Notes: generated by a model from the letters alone, not told the origin. 43,155 nucleotides of DNA from Fundidesulfovibrio agrisoli (GCF_022808715.1 NZ_JAKZKX010000029.1:1-43155), one strand, 5' to 3'. Positions 25,152 through 34,058 are shown, numbered from the stretch's first letter. A program made the numbers and translations.

Positions 25152-25173
25152 GTTTTTCAGTCGATCTTCCCGG

Positions 25174-26112
25174 CTACAGCGGCACGCCGCTCTTCACCAC
25201 GTCCTGCGCCAGCAGTTCCTTGAGGCGGCGGCTCACCGGGCCGACCTTGCCGTCGCCCACGGGCCTGCTGTTGTACTCCACCACCGAGATGCACTGGGAG
25301 GTGGTGCCAAGCACCAGGAGCTCCTTGGCGGCGTAGATGTCGTCCTCAGTGATGGACTTGTAGCAGTGCGGCCGTTCGGGCGCGGCCAGCTCCAGCGCGC
25401 GCAGCAGCGTGGTGCCCGACAGCGCGTTGTGCAGCTTGGGCACGGTGATGCAGCCCTCGGCGTCCACCAGGGCGATGTTCTCGGTGGCGCCTTCGGCCAG
25501 GTAGCCCTCCTGGTCGAAGCAGATGGGGAAGTCCTTGCCTTTGGCCTTGGCTTCCTGGCGCATGAGCACGTTGGGCAGGTAGTCGATGCTCTTGATGGTG
25601 GCCAGGTAGCTCTGCTTGGCCGGGATGGAGGTGCGGAAGGCGCTGACGCCCTTCTCGTAGAACTCCGCCGGTTTGGGCTTGTAGGCGTAGGCCGCAACGT
25701 AGAGGCTCGGCTCCGGGCACTCCCAGGGGTCGATGCCGAACCCGCCGGGGCCGCGCCCCAGCAGCATCCGCAGCAGGCCGTTGGCCTGGCCGGTGCATCG
25801 GGCCAGCTCCAGCACGATCTCGCGCACGCGCTCCCACGGACAGGGGGGCGTAAGCCCGATGGCCTTGCCGGAGCGGCCCATGCGCGCCAGGTGCTCGTCC
25901 AACTGGTAGACGCGCCCGTCCACCCACTTGATGGTCTCGAACACGCCGTCGCCCCGGTGCACCAGATGGTCGTCCCAGGGCATGAGCATCAGGGCAGCAT
26001 CCTTGCAGATGGCCCCCACGCGATGCTCGTAAAAGGCAAGCACCTGCCCCGCGCCGGGGCGCGGGGCGGCGAGCATGCGTTCCAGATAGGCTTTTGAATC
26101 GAGAATATCCAC
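25174..26112 (-). CDS. Class IV (branched-chain/D-amino-acid type) PLP aminotransferase
   Basis: The 312-residue protein has fold-type IV PLP features: HRGDGVFETIKW near the N-terminus, the PLP lysine Lys174 in TIKSIDYLPNVL, and the Glu of AEGATENIALV that contacts the pyridine nitrogen. These motifs are shared by branched-chain aminotransferase (IlvE), D-amino-acid aminotransferase and aminodeoxychorismate lyase; the sequence alone does not separate them with certainty. Its position 6 nt after asd suggests an amino-acid biosynthesis role. The start is GTG at 26112, with AGG a few nt upstream. It is the last gene before the terminator. Confidence 0.88.
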   Translation of the reverse strand: MDILDSKAYLERMLAAPRPGAGQVLAFYEHRVGAICKDAALMLMPWDDHLVHRGDGVFETIKWVDGRVYQLDEHLARMGRSGKAIGLTPPCPWERVREIVLELARCTGQANGLLRMLLGRGPGGFGIDPWECPEPSLYVAAYAYKPKPAEFYEKGVSAFRTSIPAKQSYLATIKSIDYLPNVLMRQEAKAKGKDFPICFDQEGYLAEGATENIALVDAEGCITVPKLHNALSGTTLLRALELAAPERPHCYKSITEDDIYAAKELLVLGTTSQCISVVEYNSRPVGDGKVGPVSRRLKELLAQDVVKSGVPL

Positions 26113-26118
26113 GTCGAC

Positions 26119-27138
26119 CTAGACCCTCAGCTTGCCCTTGGCCAGCAGCAGTTCCGCGATCTGCACGGCGTTGAGCGCCGCGCCCTTGCGGATGTTGTCG
26201 GCCACGATCCACATGTTCAGGCCGTTCTCCACCGTGTTGTCCTGGCGGATGCGGCCCACGAACACCTCGTCCTCCCCGGCGGCCATGATGGGCATGGGGT
26301 ACATCTTCTCGGCCGGGTTGTCGTAGACCTGCACGCCCGGGGCGGCGGCCAGGGCGGCCCTGGCCTGCGCGGCGGTGACCGGCTTCTCGAACTCCAGGTT
26401 CACGGACTCGGAGTGGCCGTAGAACACGGGCACGCGCACCGTGGTGGCCGTGACCTTGATGGAGTCGTCGCCCATGATCTTGGCCGTCTCCTTTATCATC
26501 TTGATCTCTTCGTAGGTGTAGTCACCCTCGGAGAACACGTCGATCTGGGGCAGGCAGTTGAAGGCGATCTGGTGCGGGTAGACCTTCACCTCGGGGTCGA
26601 TGCCGTTGAACATCTGGCGCACCTGGGTCTCCAGCTCGGTGATGGCCTTCTGGCCCGTGCCCGAGACGGCCTGGTAGGTGGAGACCACCACGCGCTTGAT
26701 GGTGAAGAGGTCGTGCAGGGGCTTCATGGCCACCACCATCTGGATGGTGGAGCAGTTGGGGTTGGCGATGATGCCGGTGTGCCAGTCCACGTCGCCGGGG
26801 TTGACCTCGGGCACCACCAGGGGAACCTTGGGGTCCATACGCCAGGCGCTGGAGTTGTCCACCACCACGCAGCCGGACTTCACGGCGTGCGGGGCGAACT
26901 TCTTGGAGGTGGAGCCGCCCGCGGAGAACAGGGCCAGGTCGACGCCTTCGAAGCTCTTCTCGGTCATCTCGGCAACGGTGAGCTCGCCGTCCTTGAAGGG
27001 CACGGTGGTCCCGGCGGAACGGGAGGAGGCCAGGGCGCGCACCTCGGTGGCGGGGAAGTTGCGGTCTTCCAGGGTCTTGAGCATCTCGCGGCCAACGGCC
27101 CCGGTGGCTCCTGCGACGGCGACGACGAGCTTGGACAT
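26119..27138 (-). CDS. asd: Aspartate-semialdehyde dehydrogenase
   Basis: Asd reduces aspartyl phosphate to aspartate semialdehyde, the branch point to lysine, threonine and methionine. The 339-residue protein has the NADP-binding GATGAVGREMLK, the catalytic Cys129 in NPNCSTIQ, the substrate-binding YQAVSGTGQKA, and RVPVFYGHSES. ATG 27138 was chosen because SD AAAGGAG lies 8 nt upstream; the frame extends nine codons further. It lies 51 nt after metF in a run that supplies methionine and other amino acids. Confidence 0.97.
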   Translation of the reverse strand: MSKLVVAVAGATGAVGREMLKTLEDRNFPATEVRALASSRSAGTTVPFKDGELTVAEMTEKSFEGVDLALFSAGGSTSKKFAPHAVKSGCVVVDNSSAWRMDPKVPLVVPEVNPGDVDWHTGIIANPNCSTIQMVVAMKPLHDLFTIKRVVVSTYQAVSGTGQKAITELETQVRQMFNGIDPEVKVYPHQIAFNCLPQIDVFSEGDYTYEEIKMIKETAKIMGDDSIKVTATTVRVPVFYGHSESVNLEFEKPVTAAQARAALAAAPGVQVYDNPAEKMYPMPIMAAGEDEVFVGRIRQDNTVENGLNMWIVADNIRKGAALNAVQIAELLLAKGKLRV

Positions 27139-27189
27139 GGTATCGGCTCCTTTGAGACAGGGCATGCCCGAGGCTGCCCCGATGGTTAG

Positions 27190-28065
27190 CTATTCAAGCG
27201 AAAGTCCCTTCACGATATCCAGACAGGCCTGGGCCTTGTTGAGCGTGTACAGGTGCACGCCCGGGGCGCCGCGCGCAACCAGGTCCTGGCATTGGGTCCG
27301 GGCGTAGTCCACGCCCAGCTCGCGCACGGCGTCCGCGCCGCCCTTCACGTTGGCGGCCTCCAGGCGCTCCAGGTAGTCCTGCGGCAGGGACGCGCCGCAC
27401 AGCCCGAGGATGCGCTTGATGGAGGCCAGGTTCATGATGGGCAGCACGCCGGGGATGATGGGCACGGTGATGCCCCTGGCCCGGCATTTTTCGACGAAAG
27501 CGAAATAGTGGTCGTTATCGAAGAAGAGCTGGGTGATGGCGAACTTGCCGCCCTGCTCCACCTTGAGCTTGAGGTAGTCGATGTCCTTCTCCAGGCTTTC
27601 GGCCTGGGGATGCTTCTCGGGGTAGCCCGCCACGCCGATGCAGATGTCCGGGTAGGCTTGGCTTATGAAGCCCGCCAGGTCCGAGGCGTGCTGGAAGGCG
27701 GCGTTCTCGGGCTTGAAGTCCTCCTGGCCCTGGGGCGGGTCGCCGCGAAGGGCCAGCACGTTGTCCACCCCGGCCTCCACCAGGGAGTCCAGGAAGCCGC
27801 GAAGATAGTCCTCGGAGGCGCCCACGCAGGTCAGGTGCGCCATGGGGTTGAGCCCGAAATCCTTGCTGAAGCGGCTGACCAGCTCCAGGGTGTTGGCCTG
27901 GGTGGAGCCCCCGGCTCCGTAAGTCACCGAGACGAACAGCGGGGAGAGCGTGGAGAGCTTGCCCACCTCGTAGAAGAAGGCGGGCCAGGCTGCCTTGTCC
28001 TTGGGGGGGAAGAATTCCAGAGAGACGAATTTCTTGCCGGATGAAAGCAGGTCGTTGATGCGCAA
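27190..28065 (-). CDS. metF: Methylenetetrahydrofolate reductase
   Basis: MetF reduces 5,10-methylene-THF to 5-methyl-THF for methionine synthesis, and in many sulfate reducers also for one-carbon (Wood-Ljungdahl) metabolism. The 291-residue TIM-barrel protein has the opening SLEFFPPKD with the catalytic Glu, VSVTYGAGGST, LALRGDPP, AITQLFFDND and PIIPGVLPI. The start is TTG at 28065 with GGAG about 8 nt upstream; the next in-frame ATG would remove about 70 residues including the active-site Glu, so TTG is needed. It lies 32 nt after the Nudix gene. Confidence 0.95.
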   Translation of the reverse strand: MRINDLLSSGKKFVSLEFFPPKDKAAWPAFFYEVGKLSTLSPLFVSVTYGAGGSTQANTLELVSRFSKDFGLNPMAHLTCVGASEDYLRGFLDSLVEAGVDNVLALRGDPPQGQEDFKPENAAFQHASDLAGFISQAYPDICIGVAGYPEKHPQAESLEKDIDYLKLKVEQGGKFAITQLFFDNDHYFAFVEKCRARGITVPIIPGVLPIMNLASIKRILGLCGASLPQDYLERLEAANVKGGADAVRELGVDYARTQCQDLVARGAPGVHLYTLNKAQACLDIVKGLSLE

Positions 28066-28097
28066 GGAGGGCTCCGTATGGGGGTGGGTTCGGGCGG

Positions 28098-28484
28098 TCA
28101 GACGCCGCGAAGCGCCGCTAATTCCTCGACGATGTCCCTGTCCGCGGCCAGGAACGGCAGGGCCAGGCCTTCGGAAGGCGCCAGCCAGCGAAGGCCTTGG
28201 CCTTCAAGTGGACGGGGAAACCCCTTGAAAACATGGATATGGAAAAAAGACAAGTTTACGGTGAAATCCGGGTAGGTATGAGTCTTTTCCTTCCAGAAGT
28301 CCGCTTCCCGCACCTCTATGGCCAGTTCTTCGCGCAACTCGCGGACAAGGGCCTCCAGGTGGGTCTCACCCGGCTCCACCTTGCCGCCGGGGAACTCCCA
28401 CAGCCCGGCGTGGCGCTTGCCCTCGGGCCGCCGCACGCCCAGGTAGCGCCCGCCGCTCCAGACGACGCCCGCCACCACCTGCAT
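28098..28484 (-). CDS. mutT: MutT-type Nudix hydrolase
   Basis: The 128-residue protein has a complete Nudix box, GGKVEPGETHLEALVRELRE followed by ELAIEV, preceded by GLWEFP, which matches 8-oxo-dGTP diphosphatases. It probably cleans oxidised nucleotides, complementing MutY in the same window. ATG 28484 with AAGGGA upstream gives the usual MutT length; a GTG at 28511 that overlaps the ABC-F stop (GTGA) would add nine residues and is possible. Nudix substrate ranges vary, so the symbol is tentative. Confidence 0.85.
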   Translation of the reverse strand: MQVVAGVVWSGGRYLGVRRPEGKRHAGLWEFPGGKVEPGETHLEALVRELREELAIEVREADFWKEKTHTYPDFTVNLSFFHIHVFKGFPRPLEGQGLRWLAPSEGLALPFLAADRDIVEELAALRGV

Positions 28485-28507
28485 GGCTGGCAATCCCTTC
28501 CGGGCGC

Positions 28508-30472
28508 TCACAGGGCCTCCCGCCGCTCTTCGAGCACCGCGACCCTGTCCTCCAGGTCGGCCAGGTCCGCCACGAGGCGGTCGCACTCCTCCTTGAAGGC
28601 GTGGTACTCCTTGGAGAGCTCGGAGAATCGGCTGGCGTCGGCGTAGGTGGCCGGGTCGGCCATCTCCTGCTCCACCATTGTCTGGTTGAGCATCACTTCC
28701 TCAAGCCGCGCTTCGAGCTTCTCGTAGCGCTCCTTCATGGGCTTGAGCTCGCGGGAGATGGCGTTGCGCTCCTCGGCCTTGCGCCGCTTCTCGGCCTGCC
28801 GGTTCTCGCGGGACTCGGACTTCACGCGCGGCTCGCCGTCCAGTTCGCAGGCCGCCTTGGCCTGCTCCTTCAGGTGGCGCTCGTAGGCCTCGTACCCGCC
28901 CAGGAACTCGCTCAGGCCATCGGGGCCGACGGTCCAGACCACCTCCGCCACTTCGGAGAGCAGGTAGCGGTCGTGGGCCACGAAGAGGATGGTGCCCTCG
29001 TAGTCCACTAGCGCCGAGACCAGGGCCTCGCGGCTCTCCAAGTCCAGGTGGTTGGTGGGTTCGTCCAGCACCAGCAGGTTGGCCCGGGCCAGGAACAGGC
29101 TGGAGAGCACCAGGCGGCTCTTCTCGCCGCCGGAGAGGTCGCGCACGAAGCGCTCGAAGTAGCTCTCGCCGAGCATGAACAGGCCCAGCACGGAGCACAG
29201 CTCCTCCGTGGAGGCCTTGGGGTCTGAGAGCCGCCTGATCTCGGACATCACGGTCTCGTTGGGCCGCAACACATCCGTGGAATGCTGGCTGAAATAGCCC
29301 ATGCGCACCAGCGACCCGAACTTCACCAGCCCGCCCGTGGGCTTGAGGTCGCCCGTGAGGCACTTGAGCAGCGTGGTCTTGCCCGCGCCGTTGGGCCCTG
29401 CCAGGGCCACCTTCTGGCCCCGGTACAGGTTGAAGGTCAGCTTGGGCCACAGGGGCTGGCCCCCGGGGAAGGCGAACTCCAGCTCGGCCGCGGAGAGGAT
29501 GTTCTTGTCCGCGCGGCTTGGCTCGGGGAGCTTGAAATCCAGGGTCTTGCGCTTGCGCTCGATGTTGCCCGCCACCCCGGCCAGCTCCTTCTGGAGCTTG
29601 TCGACCGCCTTCAATTTGCTCTGGGCCTGGCGGGCCTTGGTGGCCTTGTAGCGGAAGCGGCTGACGAAGGCCATCTGCTGGTTGATGGCCTGGCTGAGTT
29701 GCGCGGCCTTCTGCTCGATCTGCAACTGGTTCTGGGCGCGCCACTCCAGGAAGCCGCTGAAGGAGCCGGGCCGGAAAAAGGGCTTGTCGCCCCCCAGGAA
29801 GAGCACGTGGGTGCCCACCCGGTCCAGAAAGATGCGGTCGTGGGCCACGAACACCAGCACGCCCTTGAAGCAGAGCAGGTATTCCTCCAGCCACTCCACG
29901 GCCTCGATGTCCAGGTGGTTGGTGGGCTCGTCCAGCAGGAGCACGTCGGCCCCGGCCACCAGCACGCGGGCCAGCTTGGCGCGCTCGCGCCAGCCGCCGG
30001 AGAGCAGGCGCACCGGCTTGGGCCAGCTCTCCTCCGAGAACCCGAGGCCGGAGAGAATGGCCTTGGCGCGGTGCTCGGGGTTGTAGCCCAGGGAGTGCTC
30101 CATCTCGGCCTGCCGCGCGGAAAGCTCCGCCAGGAGGCGCTCGTCGTGCTCCAGGCTGGCGTGCTCCCACTCGCGCCAGAACTCCTTCCAGGAGGCCAGC
30201 GCGGACATGACCCAGGCCAGCAGGGGCTCGTCCAGCTCGGAGCCGGCCAGTTCCTGCGCCACGTAGCCCAGGCGCACCCCGGCGGGCAGGATCACCCGCC
30301 CGGAGTCGGGCTCGGCCTCGGCGGCCAGAAGTTTGAGAAACGTGGACTTGCCGCAGCCGTTGGGGCCAACCACGGCCAGGCGCATCCCGCCGGTGACCTC
30401 GAGGCTGAAGCCTGCCAACAGGTCGCGGCCGCCCAATGACTTGGAGAGGTTTTGTATGCTTATCTTGGACAT
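28508..30472 (-). CDS. ABC-F family ATPase (Uup/EttA type)
   Basis: The 654-residue cytosolic protein has two ABC ATPase domains and no membrane segment, as in ABC-F translation factors that act on the ribosome. Domain 1: Walker A GPNGCGKST, signature LSGGWRERAKLA, Walker B VLLLDEPTNHLD. An arm/linker segment rich in Lys/Gln (about 245-310) follows. Domain 2: GPNGAGKTT, LSGGEKSRLVL and LVLDEPTNHLD. The C-terminus (about 540-654) is a charged coiled coil resembling the Uup tail, which binds DNA in E. coli; Uup is therefore the closest guess. The ATG at 30472 shows no SD on its own strand. It is the first gene of the minus-strand run with mutT, metF, asd and the aminotransferase. Confidence 0.92.
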   Translation of the reverse strand: MSKISIQNLSKSLGGRDLLAGFSLEVTGGMRLAVVGPNGCGKSTFLKLLAAEAEPDSGRVILPAGVRLGYVAQELAGSELDEPLLAWVMSALASWKEFWREWEHASLEHDERLLAELSARQAEMEHSLGYNPEHRAKAILSGLGFSEESWPKPVRLLSGGWRERAKLARVLVAGADVLLLDEPTNHLDIEAVEWLEEYLLCFKGVLVFVAHDRIFLDRVGTHVLFLGGDKPFFRPGSFSGFLEWRAQNQLQIEQKAAQLSQAINQQMAFVSRFRYKATKARQAQSKLKAVDKLQKELAGVAGNIERKRKTLDFKLPEPSRADKNILSAAELEFAFPGGQPLWPKLTFNLYRGQKVALAGPNGAGKTTLLKCLTGDLKPTGGLVKFGSLVRMGYFSQHSTDVLRPNETVMSEIRRLSDPKASTEELCSVLGLFMLGESYFERFVRDLSGGEKSRLVLSSLFLARANLLVLDEPTNHLDLESREALVSALVDYEGTILFVAHDRYLLSEVAEVVWTVGPDGLSEFLGGYEAYERHLKEQAKAACELDGEPRVKSESRENRQAEKRRKAEERNAISRELKPMKERYEKLEARLEEVMLNQTMVEQEMADPATYADASRFSELSKEYHAFKEECDRLVADLADLEDRVAVLEERREAL

Positions 30473-30545
30473 GACGGAATAATAAGGAGGAATTGTCTGC
30501 GGCGGGACTATGCGCCCGAGGGCGGCCGTTGTCAAACGCGCCTTA

Positions 30546-30574
30546 TTGACAATGATTTTCATTTTCATTAAGAC
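30546..30574 (+). promoter_or_regulatory. Fur box overlapping a sigma-70-type promoter
   Basis: Positions 30548-30566 (gacaatgattttcattttc) match the 19-bp Fur consensus at 15 positions. A perfect -35 hexamer TTGACA (30546-30551) overlaps it, and a weaker -10 TAAGAC (30569-30574) follows after 17 nt. Iron-loaded Fur bound here would block the promoter of the DUF2325 gene, whose ATG is at 30602 with SD GGAGG. The box also lies 76 nt upstream of the divergent ABC-F gene. Confidence 0.75.
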
Positions 30575-30601
30575 CCGGCCATACCGATCACGGAGGCATC
30601 C

Positions 30602-31822
30602 ATGACGACCGCCATGACAGCACCCGCACGCCGCAAGCTCTGGCAACAGCAGGACTTCCAGTGCCCCATCCTGGGCACCTGCCTGAGCATGGCCGAGCTG
30701 CGCAAGCTCGCCCGCAAGCTCGGCATCTCGTTCTCTCCCGGGGCCACCGACTACGAGATCCACGTCCGCTTCGTGCGCGAGGCCAGCGCGGAAAGCCCCG
30801 TCTCCCACCATCTCAACAAGTATCTGGACAAGAAGTACCGCACGCACATCCGCCAGTTCGCCAAGGCCCAGGATGCGGCAACGCTTGAGGCCATGTGGAA
30901 GTTCTCGCTCAAGTCGGGCGACATCCCGGGGCCGTTCTGGGCGGTGCTCAGCCACCCCGGCCTCGGCTCAGAGCTCAGGGCCAGGGTCTTCGGGGATGTG
31001 CACATGCTCTCGCACCTGATGGGCGCGGCCAACCGGGCGGACATCAAGCGCGTGGGCGCGCTGGAGCGCCGCCTGGACGAACTGGGCCAGGCCCTGACGA
31101 GGGTCCAGGCCGCCAGGCGCTCCCAGAAGCTGGAGTGGGCCGTGCGCGTCAAGGACCTGGAGGACCGCCTGGAGGCTGAACGCGGCGAGCGCCTGAAGCT
31201 TGCGCGCAAGCTACGCGAGTCCATCCACCTCGCGGGGAGCGACCCCGCGCCGGTGCGGGAAGCCGCACAGGCCGCCGCCCAGGAGGCGGACGCCGCCAGG
31301 GAGGAAGCCCGCCGCCAGGCCGCCATCATCGAGGATATCTACCGCGAGAACGAGGCCCTGCGGCAGCACGTGGGCGAACTCACCGCCGAGTTGGAGCGCG
31401 CCGACAGCGAACTGGCATGCGCCCTGCCCTGCGCCGGGGAAGGCTGTAGCGGAGAAGGCTGCGACGGGGGTGGCTGCCAGGCCGGTTCCGGCCAATGCCC
31501 CTTCCCTGAACTGTGCGGCAAGAACGTGCTCTACGTGGGCGGGCGGTGCAGCCTGGTGCGCCATTACCGCCAGTTGGTGGAGCGCGCCGGTTGCCGCTTC
31601 CACCATCATGACGGCGGAGTGGAGCACTCCCCGGGCGAACTCTACGGCAAGCTGGCCTCGGCCGACGTGGTGCTCTGCCCCGTGGACTGCGTGAGCCACG
31701 ACGCCTGCCAGGCCGTGAAGAAGGCCTGCAAGCACTGCATGAAGCCCTTCATGATGCTGCGCAGCTCCGGCCTGTCGGCTCTGGCGCGCTCCCTGGACCA
31801 GTTGGCGGCCTGCGTGAATTGA
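30602..31822 (+). CDS. DUF2325 protein with Cys-rich insert, Fur-regulated
   Basis: The 406-residue cytosolic protein ends in a DUF2325 domain (about 305-400: NVLYVGGRCSLVRHYRQLVE, HHDGG and DVVLCPVDCVSHDA). A coiled-coil region rich in Ala, Glu and Arg spans about 155-270. Between them is a short segment (about 275-306) with seven cysteines spaced as in EGCSGEGCDGGGC, which looks metal-binding; two more Cys occur near residues 21 and 27 and four more late in DUF2325. DUF2325 has no established function that I can name. The Fur box upstream predicts expression under iron limitation, so a role in iron, heme or metal handling is a reasonable inference. The phosphatase gene follows after 14 nt. 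Confidence 0.85.
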   Translation: MTTAMTAPARRKLWQQQDFQCPILGTCLSMAELRKLARKLGISFSPGATDYEIHVRFVREASAESPVSHHLNKYLDKKYRTHIRQFAKAQDAATLEAMWKFSLKSGDIPGPFWAVLSHPGLGSELRARVFGDVHMLSHLMGAANRADIKRVGALERRLDELGQALTRVQAARRSQKLEWAVRVKDLEDRLEAERGERLKLARKLRESIHLAGSDPAPVREAAQAAAQEADAAREEARRQAAIIEDIYRENEALRQHVGELTAELERADSELACALPCAGEGCSGEGCDGGGCQAGSGQCPFPELCGKNVLYVGGRCSLVRHYRQLVERAGCRFHHHDGGVEHSPGELYGKLASADVVLCPVDCVSHDACQAVKKACKHCMKPFMMLRSSGLSALARSLDQLAACVN

Positions 31823-31836
31823 TGCTAGGTCAGGCA

Positions 31837-32565
31837 ATGAAACACCACATCCGCCCCCCGATGCGCTTCCTTGGTCTGGCCGTGCTGTTGTGCGGCCTCC
31901 TGTCCGGCCTGCTGGCTGGCAACGGCCTCGCCGCCAAACCGCACTTCCTGCCCGCCGCTTCGCTGGACCTAGCGGCCGTGCTGCCGCCGCCCCCGGCCGA
32001 CGGCTCGCCCCGGAACAAGGCGGAGTTGATGGAAATGCTCCGCCTGCAGCGCACCCGCACTCCGGCCATGGTCGCCTTCGCCCTGGCGGATGTGGAGCGC
32101 TCGCCGTTCCGCTTCGCGGACGTGCTGGGGGCGGCGTTCAACAAGCAGAATCTTCCCGGGGTCGAAGCCCTGTTCGCCGCCATTCTGGAGGACGCAACCC
32201 TCCAGATCGATCCGGCGAAGCAGCGCTGGAACAGGCTCCGCCCCTTCCTGCTCGACCCCATGATCGAACCGTGCCTGCCCGAGCCCCAGAGTGCCTCCTA
32301 CCCCAGCGGACACTCCACCTTCGGGCATCTGGCGGCCATCGTGCTCTCGGCCATGGTGCCGGAGAAGGCAGAGGCGCTCGCCAAACGCGGCGAGGCATTC
32401 GCCCGAAACCGCGTGATCGGCGGGGTGCACTACCCCAGCGACATCGCAGCCGGGGCGCAGGCCGCCGAAGCCATCGCCAAGGCGCTGTTCAACAACCCTG
32501 AATTCCAGAAGGCGTTCCAGGAGGCCAAGGCCCAGACCCGCCAGGTTCTGGGGCTTGCGCCCTGA
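31837..32565 (+). CDS. Class A acid phosphatase (PhoN/PAP2 type), secreted
   Basis: The 242-residue protein has a signal peptide (LGLAVLLCGLLSGLLAGNGL, cut near LAA) and the three PAP2 phosphatase motifs: KX6RP (KQRWNRLRP), PSGH (SYPSGHST) and RX5HX3D (NRVIGGVHYPSD), where the usual SR of motif 3 is NR. Length and motif spacing fit bacterial class A non-specific acid phosphatases of the periplasm, which release phosphate from organic esters. The start at 31837 was chosen because it gives a normal signal peptide; ATG 31822 and 31861 are alternatives. It is 14 nt after the DUF2325 gene and so is probably controlled by the same Fur-box promoter. Confidence 0.88.
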   Translation: MKHHIRPPMRFLGLAVLLCGLLSGLLAGNGLAAKPHFLPAASLDLAAVLPPPPADGSPRNKAELMEMLRLQRTRTPAMVAFALADVERSPFRFADVLGAAFNKQNLPGVEALFAAILEDATLQIDPAKQRWNRLRPFLLDPMIEPCLPEPQSASYPSGHSTFGHLAAIVLSAMVPEKAEALAKRGEAFARNRVIGGVHYPSDIAAGAQAAEAIAKALFNNPEFQKAFQEAKAQTRQVLGLAP

Positions 32566-32590
32566 GGATGCCCGACGAGGATACGCGACT

Positions 32591-32917
32591 ATGAACCGTG
32601 TGCTTCGCTACCAGACGCCCGAAGGCCTGGAACCCGTGACCCTGTGGATCGAGGGCCTGCCCGACCCCGGAACCCGCAAGGCGCTCAAGCGCCGCGTGGA
32701 GGCCGTGGGCCTCATCGCGCCCTCGCCAGGCCAAGCCGGCCCGGTCCGGGAGGCCGTGTTGGACTTCGGGCCGGGAGTCCGGCTCTACTACGCCCCCGTG
32801 GCCGAGGGGCTGCTCCTGCTGCTCTGCGGGACAGACCCGCGCGCCCTGCCCATGGAGCGCGACACGGCCAGCCGCTTCCTCGAAGAATACCTCTCCCGCA
32901 CGGCCCTGGCCGCCTGA
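32591..32917 (+). CDS. RelE/HigB-like toxin-family protein, orphan
   Basis: The 108-residue protein resembles the phage-derived Gp49-like/HigB toxins of the RelE superfamily: YQTPEGLEPVTLWIEGLPDP at the start, LDFGPGVRLYYAP and LLLLLCGTDPR in the middle, and a C-terminal helix. RelE relatives are ribosome-dependent mRNA nucleases. No antitoxin gene (a small HTH protein) is found on either side: the phosphatase gene lies 25 nt upstream and a terminator follows. The GGDK segment common in the family is GTDP here, so activity may be lost. ATG 32591 has GAGG upstream. Confidence 0.7.
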   Translation: MNRVLRYQTPEGLEPVTLWIEGLPDPGTRKALKRRVEAVGLIAPSPGQAGPVREAVLDFGPGVRLYYAPVAEGLLLLLCGTDPRALPMERDTASRFLEEYLSRTALAA

Positions 32918-32937
32918 TTTTGGCGGCACGCCAATAA

Positions 32938-32963
32938 AAAAGGGGGCCTCGCGGCCCCCTTTT
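32938..32963. terminator. Bidirectional intrinsic terminator
   Basis: An 11-bp stem (32938-32948 with 32953-32963), tetraloop tcgc, with A and T tracts. It lies between the convergent toxin-like gene and leuB, and ends the leu operon. Confidence 0.92.
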
Positions 32964-32984
32964 CAATGGCGTAGCGGTTTGTGC

Positions 32985-34058
32985 TTACATCCGCTCAAGA
33001 ACGAGGTCGCCCATCTTCTGGCAACCCACCAGGGTCTTGCCGGGCTCCATGATGTCGCCGGTGCGGAAGCCGTCCTGCAGAACCTTGGTCACGGCGGCCT
33101 CGATGCTGTCGGCCTCGGCGGCCATGGCGAACTGGTAGCGCAGCATCATGGCCACGGAGAGGATGGTGGCCAGCGGGTTGGCCTTGTCCTGCCCGGCGAT
33201 GTCCGGGGCGGAGCCGTGGATGGGCTCGTACAGGCCCGGGCCGGAAGCGCCCAGGGAGGCCGAGGGCAGCATGCCGATGGAGCCGGTGATGACGGCGGCT
33301 TCGTCGGAGAGGATGTCGCCGAAGAGGTTCTCGGTGACGATGGTGTCGAACTGGCCGGGGTCGCGCACCAGCTGCATGGCGGCGTTGTCCACGTAGAGGT
33401 GGGAGAGCTCCACGTCGGGGTACTCCTTGGCCACTTCCAGAACCACCTCGCGCCACAGCTGGGAGACGTCGAGCACGTTGGCCTTGTCCACCGAGCAGAG
33501 CTTCTTGCCGCGCTTGCGGGCCACCTCGAAGCCGACCTTGGCGATGCGCCTGATCTCGGACTCGGAGTAGATCATGTTGTTGAAGGCCACGCGCTCGCCG
33601 TCGCGCACTTCCTCGCCGCGAGGGGTGCCGAAGTAGGCGCCGCCGGTGAGCTCGCGGATGACCATCACGTCCAGGCCCTTGCCGATGATGTCGGGGCGCA
33701 GGCAGCAGGCGTGCTTGAGCTCCTCGAAGAGCTTGGCCGGGCGCAGGTTGGCGAAGAGGCCCAGCTCCTTGCGGATGCCGAGCAGGCCGCGCTCGGGGCG
33801 GATGGACTTCTCGATGGTGTCCCACTTGGGGCCGCCCACCGCGCCCAGCAGCACCGCGTCGGCGGCCTTGCAGGCGTCCACGGTGGCCTTGGGCAGGGGG
33901 TTGTTCTCCGCGTCGATGGCCGCGCCGCCGATCAGGTGGTAGCTGGTCTTGAACTCGTGGCCGTACTTCTTGCCGATCGCCGCCAGAACCTTCTCGGCCT
34001 GGGCCATGATCTCGGGGCCGATGCCGTCGCCGGGCAGGATGACGATGTTCTTGATCAT
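32985..34058 (-). CDS. leuB: 3-isopropylmalate dehydrogenase
   Basis: LeuB oxidatively decarboxylates 3-isopropylmalate in leucine synthesis, with NAD+. The 357-residue protein begins [16 protein letters not shown], has [13 protein letters not shown] (substrate-binding Arg), the signature [14 protein letters not shown] with the metal-binding aspartates, and the NAD-loop [15 protein letters not shown]. It is last in the leu operon, 63 nt behind leuD and separated from it by a terminator-like hairpin. SD AGGAG lies about 12 nt before the ATG. Confidence 0.97.
   Translation of the reverse strand: MIKNIVILPGDGIGPEIMAQAEKVLAAIGKKYGHEFKTSYHLIGGAAIDAENNPLPKATVDACKAADAVLLGAVGGPKWDTIEKSIRPERGLLGIRKELGLFANLRPAKLFEELKHACCLRPDIIGKGLDVMVIRELTGGAYFGTPRGEEVRDGERVAFNNMIYSESEIRRIAKVGFEVARKRGKKLCSVDKANVLDVSQLWREVVLEVAKEYPDVELSHLYVDNAAMQLVRDPGQFDTIVTENLFGDILSDEAAVITGSIGMLPSASLGASGPGLYEPIHGSAPDIAGQDKANPLATILSVAMMLRYQFAMAAEADSIEAAVTKVLQDGFRTGDIMEPGKTLVGCQKMGDLVLERM

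Noticed and set aside
30513-30605. A 31-codon frame upstream of the DUF2325 gene that ends in an ATGA overlap
   Set aside because: The Fur box and promoter lie inside it, and no SD precedes its ATG.
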